Translations under genes and position numbers: made by a program | Origin: Paraphysomonas bandaiensis | Lineage: Eukaryota; Chrysophyceae | Length of the DNA stretch: 64,000 bases | Reading direction: 5' to 3' | Assembly: GCA_965644295.1 (NCBI GenBank) | Contig: CBFFRP010000072.1 | Coordinates: forward strand, 1-64,000 | Notes under the pieces: model-generated | What the model was told of the DNA's origin: nothing | Seen by the model: only the letters and a program-made list of their open reading frames with translations | Database searches by the model: none | Part shown: piece after piece, positions 56,129 to 64,000 of the stretch | Position numbering within the stretch: position 1 is the first letter of the stretch | Layout of the letters: the number at the start of each line of letters is the position of its first letter

Positions 56129-58510
56129 ATGGATACAACTTCTCATAGTGCGGATAGTTTTTCATTAGATTCTTCGATACATAATTTGTTAGCTACATCA
56201 AATAATGTTAGAGAACAATGGGCGGTGTCATTCTCTGATTTTATTCGATGGCTAACAATTAAAGTAGACGACGATTCTTTGGATCAAAAAGATGAAAACT
56301 GTGGAGTATTACCTGTCGATGCATGCGAAGAAATTCACGCAATGCCTGAATTAACGAGTTTCTGTTGCTCCGGTGTGGGTGGTTTTCGTGCTGCTTTACT
56401 TAGTGGGCGAGCATCTGATAAGGATCTCGATATTATATTTACACGTTCTCGCTCTTACATATTCGTTGATGTCAAAGGCGTTGTCCTACTGAATCCACGG
56501 TCCACTGTTTTTCTTTGCTGGCAGACTGTGAATCTCTTTTGTACTGTTCTCTGTTCAATGTTTGTTCCTGTAGAGGTGGCTTTTTCTTTCCAAGAACTTG
56601 GAATGTGGACGCAAATACTAGGGGCTTTCTTCGAAGTGTTTTTTATGCTTGATATTGTGTGTAACCTAAATCTTCCTGTATATGACAAGCACAATAGTCG
56701 TATAATTGGTGACAGAGCTATTATTCGAAAAGAGTACATGAAGTTTTGGTTTTGGGTGGATGCGATATCTTGTTTACCACTTGATATTTTGGAGCTGTGC
56801 CTTGGAGAAGGCACTGTTCATGTGATGTTGGATATTTTCCGGATAGTCCGTGTGCTAAAGATATCGAAGCTCATACGGCTCCTCCGCGCTGACCTCTTAG
56901 TGGTAGCCATTCAGGACTACATATCACTGAGTCATGTTGAGATTCAATTGATGAAATTATTATTTCTGGTCGTCATGACGATTCACTTCATGGCGTGTGG
57001 ACTATTTGTCATTGCTGCCCTTGAGGAAACGCAGACAAATTGGATGGAGGAAAATCACATACTCGTGGCAGTAGCAGCCACCAAGTATGCATGTGCAGTG
57101 TACTGGGCGACAATGACCGCAACTACAATAGGTATATTAGATTCGTAGATGAATTCGTGACATATAATGACTATTACAGGATACGGAGACATTGAAATGG
57201 TGACACCTTTCGAGCGGTCGTACTCTACGATATGCATGGTAATTGGCGCCTCCGTTTACGCTTTCATCACCTCCCGACTTGTTGGTATGCTCCTCCGGTC
57301 GTCATCTAAGGGGTCCATCCCTTCAACTACTTCCTCGGATCCCCTTGAGGATTTCGAGAGCATTATTCGAGGATTAAGTGAGTTGCCTGTAGTTCACAGA
57401 GCGGTCTTGACAGACTACTTGGCCAACAGAGAGGTTAATAGGGTTAATGATGGCACCAAGGATCTGTTAAAGGTAAGCGCTGATTTATTTATCTGTTGGC
57501 ATATCAGCACCATCGACTGTAACTTTTATTGGACACAGGTACTATCACCGAAATTACGAGCCCTATTAGGACGTACATTTTACCGCACCATGGTTAATCG
57601 TGTACCGCTTCTGTGTCCTCCTGGGTGCTCGGGTGCTACTTTAGATAGCATTTGTGGTGAAGTGGCATTGTGTTTGCAGTACGATACATACATGCCAGGA
57701 GAAATTATCGTCACTGTCGAACACAGTCTTGGAGAAATATCACGTAGAAAGAGATTGAGCATCGTTGACAGAGGCAGCGTCCTCGTGCATAAGAAAAATA
57801 TGATACGCACGCTGCATAGGTATGTTTGTGAAATTATCTGGATATTTTCCATTTCGTATGTCCGAGTAGCGCTTTGGTTGTTGTATGTATATTATTGTTG
57901 CATAATGGAATTGTCGATTATGAAAAGGTATCAGTATTTCGGAGAAGAGACGATACTATTGCGGAATGAAAGCGTTAAGTATCGGCAAATTTCCAGCAGC
58001 ACATCTAGTTATTGCGGGCTCTATATTCTGACTACACATGCAGTGGATGATTTGCTGACGAAATTCCCAGTACTGAAAAAAAATGTATGTCTATATCTTG
58101 CCGGCTTTTGTGTGTGTAAACAACACTGCAGTTTCAGAGATATCGAGTCAAGCTTGCGTTCAGAATAGGGGTAGTAAAAGCCATTCGCAGAGTATGTATC
58201 TTGCTACTACGTTTACCATGTCACCTAGTCCTGAATGTGTTTCGCTCTGCAGATAAGGCGTTGCATGGCGATAGAAAACGGCCGCTTTTCGGAAGTTTCA
58301 GAGTTAGACAGTACCAATATAGACTTATCTAGAAAGAACACAGTGCCAGAAACAATAAGCAATATGAGCAATGGAGGCTTAAGTAACACAGAAGATGTCA
58401 GGGAATTGATTGACGAGGTAAAGACTTTGCGGCTTAAAGTGTCATCGCTTTTACATACCTTAACGGAGAGAGAGTTATCACTCGCTGGAAATGATTCGGA
58501 TAGTACGTAG
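56129..58510 (+). CDS. CNBD-type voltage-gated potassium channel
   Basis: Six exons: 56129-57131, 57180-57472, 57539-57819, 57928-58084, 58138-58191 and 58253-58510, introns 48, 66, 108, 53 and 61 bases; 681 residues. After a 130-residue cytosolic start come S1 (about 137), S2-S3, the S4 sensor IFRIVRVLKISKLIRLLRA with regularly spaced Arg/Lys, S5, and the pore whose filter TTIGYGD is completed by intron 1 (GG codon split). S6 is followed by a C-linker (LPVVHRAVLTDYL) and a cyclic-nucleotide-binding fold (YMPGEIIVTVEH, YFGEETILL). The GYGD filter indicates potassium selectivity; the layout resembles KCNH/HCN/AKT channels. The tail is Ser-rich with a short coiled coil. Start is the first ATG before the conserved part; an upstream TTG is not used. 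Confidence 0.9.
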
Positions 58511-59459
58511 CTATGGAAGATATAGTATTCATAGCCATTCAATTTTATAAGTAGCGAATGATATTAATATAGAGTATGAAATCCGAATGTCCATCTTGCA
58601 CATAACTGTGTTTATCAACAATTCAAGCTCAGAGAAAATTTTCTAAATGTAGTATTTTCACTATAAACCCACAATGCTATAATTGGACATTTCATCAAAG
58701 TTAAACTTAAACTTGCTTTGTTGCACACACGCAATAACTGAATTCACTTCTTTTGACACTAAATTTACCATCCACTTCTATTGGTTGGTTGTACCTCTTC
58801 ACGTCAGCTGTACCATATATCATATATATCATCTCATTCCTCAACACACAGTATATATTGCAATAGTTTGTATTAACTCCGATACTACTCATCAGAACAG
58901 TACAATATATTGTTAATTGTTTACGAATAAGTAATTTCCCCTTGTAATGTAGAATGAATTATATTTCTTCTCTGTAGCGTTTGATACAAATCACATATCT
59001 CGAAACACCAATTGACGCAACCAAGGGTACTGAGCATTACACTGTTACACTGTGCAACAGAGTCTTGCGTCTTGTGATATACATTGAATGATATCTATTA
59101 AATTCGTTAAGTTGCAAGGTAAATTCGTTTGAAACTTCTAAGCGCGCCTGGCACCTGTCATATATACACACAAATATCCTGATTAATAATAGAGTTGGTC
59201 ATATATTATTGTATAATATAATCAGTAGCAGTAAAACGGTTCCCCTGCTAATAGTGGGTATGACTGCTAATATAATCTGTTGCGGTATGACTGTGTGATA
59301 TACATGCATGAGATTACATGTTTCAGGGGCTGTTGATAGGCTCAACTCCTCAGTTTAGCAGTACTGGATAGTGGGTGGTTTGGCATGACCGGGTTTATGT
59401 ACTGCCTTTATGCTTATTTCGAGTAGAACATATCCATTGACATGTTTAGGGCAGTGGTG
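58511..59459. other. Intergenic spacer
   Basis: Carries a diverged family D piece at about 58735-58960. Otherwise no gene seen. Confidence 0.4.
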
Positions 59460-60213
59460 TCAATGAGGGCCGGGTGCTGGAGGAGGCAGAGGTCACTGGC
59501 AGAGCAGCATCTCCAGCAACATCATCTTTGCTATCACAGGGAACAGAGCAGAAATTGGGCAGGAAGGAGGCCGCAAATTTCCATTCAGTGGTGGCCAAAT
59601 TGCTATATCTATCGATAAGAGTTAGACCAGACATCCTGCTCAGTATATAGCACCTTACCACGAGAGTTAAGGGTCCAACAATCGGAGATCAGCAGAAGCT
59701 GGATCGAGCACTGAAATACCTTGCGCACACAAGGGATCAAGACCTGCAGCTAAAGATTGGAGAACAACTGCGGGTAAGAAGCTTCACGACGCTTCATTCG
59801 CCACCCACGAAGACGGCAGAGGGCACACAGGCGTAGTTGTCCAGCTTGGAGGGGCCACGGTACTATGCCGATCAACTAAGCAAGGAATCGTGACAAAAGA
59901 CTCGACAGAATCCGAGCTGGTCGGCCTGTCTGATATGGTGTCTAATGCGCTGAAATTACATGAGTTTGTGTGTGGGCAGGGCTATGCGCTTGACCCACCT
60001 GTTATTTATCAGGACAACTTGTCGAACCTCAGCCTCGTGACGAAGGGAGGAGGTCGATATAGGTCGAAATATCTGCGCGTGAGACATGCTTTGATTAAAG
60101 AGTTACACGACAATGGGGAAATCGAGCTGGTGTACTTACCCACTGGGGAAATGCTGGCAGATGTACTGACTAAACCCCTGCAGGGTAATTATTTCGCCAT
60201 TCGATATGTCTGA
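59460..60213 (+). pseudogene. Ty1/Copia pol fragment (RT end and RNase H)
   Basis: Frames give, in order, AANFHSVVAKLLYLSIRVRPDIL (reverse transcriptase C-terminal region; stop after LLSI), a frame with QQKLDRALKYLAHTRD, then after a frame change DASFATHEDGRGHTG, STKQGIVTKDSTESELVGLS (RNase H Asp and Glu), IYQDNLSNLSLV and RSKYLRVRHALIKE, and the closing LADVLTKPLQG. This is the canonical Copia RNase H order. At least one stop and one frameshift show it is dead. The longest intact part is 59890-60213 (107 codons). No LTR or polypurine tract was identified. Confidence 0.85.
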
Positions 60214-60538
60214 TCGTTAGGAACGAGTAGACACATCACAGGGGTGCGTAGAGAAATGAGAGGATGTTCTTTTCAGTATAAGATATGCATAGGGCACATA
60301 GAGGCGTATGGTGTTATATTATCCATTCCGAACGAGTAGACATATCAAATGGCGAAATAAATTACCCTGCAGGGGTTTAGTCAAGACATCTGCCAGCATT
60401 TCCCCAGTGGGTAAGTACACCAGCTTGATTTCCCCATTGTCGTGTAACTATTTAATCAAAGCCTGTCTCACGCGCAGATATTTCGACCTATATCAACCTC
60501 CTCCCTTCGTCACAAGGCTGAGATTCGACAAGTTGTCC
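60013..60538. repeat. Inverted duplication of the Copia RNase H end, about 200-base arms
   Basis: 60013-60210 and 60339-60538 are reverse complements with few mismatches; each arm contains GACAACTTGTCG and CCCTGCAGGGTAATT-type sequence. The spacer is about 128 bases. Transcription across it would give a long hairpin RNA. Confidence 0.88.
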
Positions 60539-61070
60539 AATTATGTGTAGCTTATTCCAGCCGTAGTTGTACTGCAGTAATAGAGTGTATATTTGATTCA
60601 ATTTATTTCCGAAAAATAAGATGCTGACTGCTGATATGATGCAGTGTTAGAAGGCAACGGGGGTATTCCGTCCGTTTATTGATCTGTAGCATCCGTAACT
60701 TTACGACCGAGTACCGTATTTTTCTCTGTGCCAATTCTAGAATTGTACACCACTGCTGTACAGAGTATGTAATACGGTATATACAGCTGTGTATGGCGTT
60801 TTTTAGCTGTTATATGTCCACTGGTGCAACGTTTGAATACAAGTACTTGCAGGTGCTTGTATATACAGCAGGAGGTTATATAGGTGTACACTATAGAGGC
60901 CATCGAGTTGAATAATAAAACGAAGTATGAAATCTATTGGATTAGACTGCTAACTTCACACTTCATTCTTATACGTCAAGAGTAATGTGGGGAGATAGTA
61001 TAACATATTGAAATATACGTACCAACATCCACTATAAGTATATATATATATAGATAGATAGATAAGAATT
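60539..61070. other. Upstream region of the kinesin gene
   Basis: ATATATATATAGATAGATAGATAAG lies just before the ATG. No other gene seen. Confidence 0.4.
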
Positions 61071-63944
61071 ATGTCATCACATGATCTTCTTGCAATGGCA
61101 TTTGATAACAGTCCAAGACGATCCGATGCTGAAAGGAATAACAATATCATGAAACGAGCTATTGAGATCGGAATGGATCCTTTTAAAGACTCACAATTAT
61201 TTTGGATTGCAGAACAAAGTTTAAAAGCTAAAATGCCTGATGAATGGATTGAATGCAAGACAGAAGAAGGACAAACATATTATTTTAATTTAAAAAATGA
61301 AGATAGTACATGGGAGCATCCTGGATTAGATCATTATCGTCAACTCTATGCTAAAGTTAAGAAACAACAAGAAGATGGGAAGTCAGGATCAAGTGAATCC
61401 TTGCCTGAGATTGGTCAGACAAGTGCTAGGAAAGGCCGCGATATTCCCCAGTCTCCCCGTGTAGTTGCGGCCCATGCTCTAAAACAGAAGCGTGATGCTG
61501 AAAAGCTGGGGGGTGACGCTGTGTTTTGGAGGACACGGTATGATTTGATGGAAAAGGAGGTAGGATATTGCATGAGAGCACTAAACAATGTACTCATGGT
61601 GGTGTCACTTTTCCTTCAGAAAGACAAGATTGAACACCAAGCAGCAAAGCTGGAGAAAGATCTTCAAGAGAATCTCTTGCAGGGAGCTAGACTAATCGAG
61701 ACTAATCATAAACTGAAAACTACTCATGAAGATATTGGAGGCAAACTTCGAGTGGCTGCCAGGAAGATAGTAAAACACTTATCGAAGGTACAATATTCGA
61801 CGTAGTCGTTTTCGCGACGATGCTATATGTGTGTTATTTCTCGAGTTATTGTATAACGTGATTTTTATGTAGCGTGGATTTAAAATAGACCCCCGACGCA
61901 GTGCAGGGGATGAAGACTTGGAGTCGTCCACGGACGACATCCTTCGGGTAATTGATGCTCATGTAGCTATCGATGAGGGAGACAGAGACGAAAATGGTTT
62001 CTCACTCAGCTGGGACGGTGCACTCTCTCGCATCAAAAAAGAATTGGACTACTGTTTTACGTACGGTACGTTTTCACTCGTTGTACATCTTACATCGTCT
62101 GATCTTTATATTACTAGATGGAGATGATTACACTGTTGACCAAGTTGAGCTGAAAGTGAAACTAGAGGATATCGTGCAAATGGTAGTATCATTCGGGTCC
62201 TATCTCAACGAAAATAGTAAAGAAGGATACGTTGAGATGTTTCTCGACCACGTTGTTCAGTCAGCTAAAGGTATGATTAGTTCAGTGTTCACTGTGGATT
62301 TTTAATCCATACTATTTTGTGACAGATAGCACAATGGTTCCTTTAGAGAAAATATCTCGTGTAGGAGTAAAGAGTGAAGCTAAGTGCGCTGGCCGACCAG
62401 ATGTTCTGCTGGACTCCCCACTAGTTGTTTCTGCCTTACGGAAAGATCTTGATGAGGAAAGAGAGCTCTCTAGAACTCTTGGGAAAGAGGTTGAAACCAA
62501 AAAACATGAGTATGTACTCTCACAAGTCCTTTTGTGACAACACTGATTTCGCTATTTGTCCGTAGGCTGCAAGTGATGCACACTAAATTGTTGGGACTCC
62601 AAGCTAGGCTAGAAGACAATCGATCCCATGAGGAGCTTTTGGCATCTAAATTCAATGCCCTTACGAAAAGCATTGAAGATATCAAACTGGTGGGAGAGCT
62701 TACGAAAGGTAGAATATTTACATATTTACAATGTTCCGTAAAAGATGACGACAGATGGTGGGAATATCTCTCAGAAGGTTGCGGAAAACAGTTCCCTGCG
62801 AAAAGAAATAGCATCATTGAATAGCCAGGTGAAGTATAGTGTTTCCTATATACCTTCTTTCTTTTACCTCGATTCAGTTAAATATTGCTAACAAACGAGC
62901 AACTGACGCTGAACGCCGGCTGGAGGAAGCTGTACACCGAGAAACAGATATGCGATCGGAATTAACTACTCTGGAACTGAATTTGAAGCTTAAATTAGAT
63001 AAAAAGAAAGCTACTATTCATGAAATGGCTGAACAAAAACAGGATCTGGAACAGGTGTCAAAAGAGCTGTATGACGAGCTTCAGAATGCTCTGTTGGTCA
63101 GCGCTCGTTTGGAAAAGGATAACGAGGGACTCAGAGACCTTCTTGATGAATACCGCGCCGGAGATGCTAGCGTTGCTGTAGTGAGAGAGAAACTTGAAAT
63201 AGAGTACGAGCGTTCCAAGTCTATGGAGGAAAAGATTGAATCGTTGCAGAAAGATTTGACGACTTTAGAAAAAGCGTACCGAGAAATTGTGAAGGTCAAT
63301 GAGAAGCTGGAGATCGAAATGATGGAAAATCGCGAAGAAAAAGCAAGTCTCCAGTACGAAACGGACCGTCAACGTAACAGATCCGATGTCCTCACGGCTG
63401 ACAACCTAGCGTTGGAGGAGACTGTCCGCAATTTGAAAAATCATATTATGAGACTAAATGACAAAATTGTTGAAATCAAAGGCAATATTAGGGTTTTCTG
63501 TCGCGTTCGGCCCTTGTTTGTGGATGAAATTAACGGCCTAAACATTTCCCAAGCAGATCTGGATTCTCTCGTGAAATATCCAGATTACAATGTTCTGGAC
63601 TTTAACTCTTGCCCATTTGAATTTGACCGAGTTTTTGAGCCTCGCTGTACACAAGAAGATATATTCGAGGAAGTTGAACCATTTGCTCGCTCTGTGATGG
63701 CCGGGTGCCGTGTTTGTGTATTTGCGTAAGTTCTTTTCGGTCATGTATGTGAATTTTGTAATAAATTCGGCTATAGGTATGGGCAAACGTCAAGTGGAAA
63801 AACTCATACAATGGAGGGTACTGAGGATGACTCTGGAGTTAACATAAGGTGTATTGAGCTGCTATTGGAGCTGGGAAAATCCAATACTGAGTACAACACT
63901 GACATCAGCTTGTCTGTTATGGAAATCTATAACGAAAACATTCG
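61071..63944 (+). CDS. Kinesin-14-like motor with N-terminal WW domain, 3' end outside window
   Basis: Eight exons seen: 61071-61787, 61873-62065, 62118-62270, 62326-62509, 62566-62708, 62755-62828, 62878-63725 and 63777-63944, then a GTTAGT donor; introns of 85, 52, 55, 56, 46, 49 and 51 bases. The N-terminal region holds a WW domain (DEWIECKTEEGQTYYFNLKN through STWEHP). Long coiled coils follow, then the neck-plus-motor start NIRVFCRVRPL (about 63490), CVFAYGQTSSGKTHTMEG restored across intron 7 with the P-loop GQTSSGKT, and MEIYNENIR. A coiled coil before the motor and the IKGNIRVFCRVRP neck define minus-end-directed kinesin-14. The rest of the motor domain (switch I, II) lies outside. 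Confidence 0.92.
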
Positions 63945-64000
63945 GTTAGTTCACAATGTGCTTATATTTATGGGGTGGAGAAATATCTCACACATACGTC

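Overview
This is nuclear DNA of a unicellular eukaryote. Nearly every protein gene is split by GT-AG introns that are mostly 44 to 60 bases long. The gene content is eukaryotic housekeeping: V-ATPase subunit a, TFIIE alpha, anamorsin/Dre2, mitochondrial seryl-tRNA synthetase, a mitochondrial carrier and a kinesin-14. The intergenic DNA is AT-rich and full of mobile-element debris. The mix of an intracellular hybrid histidine kinase, an IQ/ankyrin/WW protein, a CNBD potassium channel and ankyrin repeats ending CPWDE suggests a heterokont-like or other microbial protist, but I cannot name the species. The genetic code looks standard.

Layout. 1-5.9 kb: a minus-strand non-LTR retrotransposon whose reading frames carry an OTU-type cysteine protease, a SET-like domain and an AP-type endonuclease; its reverse transcriptase lies off the left edge. 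6-7.4 kb: MITE copies. 7.4-10 kb: a NOPCHAP1-like gene and a mitochondrial seryl-tRNA synthetase, head to head. 10-13 kb: repeats and a broken Polinton/adenovirus-type protease. 13-15.6 kb: Dre2 and an unknown gene, head to head. 18.2-28.5 kb: a 2153-residue IQ/ankyrin/WW protein and a hybrid histidine kinase, head to head. 28.5-31.3 kb: repeats. 31.4-34.4 kb: TFIIE alpha and an unknown coiled-coil gene around a long CATA microsatellite. 35-41 kb: a methyltransferase-TPR protein, a sulfotransferase and a 2OG-Fe(II) oxygenase. 42-46.4 kb: V-ATPase subunit a and a mitochondrial carrier, head to head. 47-50.3 kb: an F-box/ankyrin repeat gene, an aldehyde dehydrogenase fossil and nested repeats. 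50.5-53.7 kb: two unknown genes and a secreted DOPA-dioxygenase-like enzyme with a cysteine-rich tail. 53.9-55.5 kb: a complete pogo-type DNA transposon with decayed transposase. 56.1-58.5 kb: a six-exon CNBD potassium channel. 59.4-60.6 kb: a Copia fossil folded into an inverted repeat. 61-64 kb: a kinesin-14 gene with an N-terminal WW domain, cut by the right edge.

The genes do not form a pathway. The main organisational signal is that seven gene pairs are divergent with starts about 440 to 1040 bases apart, several with CATA-type microsatellites between them, while transposon debris collects in the other gaps. The most unusual item is the retrotransposon combining OTU, SET-like and endonuclease modules. 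Exon joins, frames and motifs were worked out by reading the sequence; family names rest on remembered family features and no database search was made.
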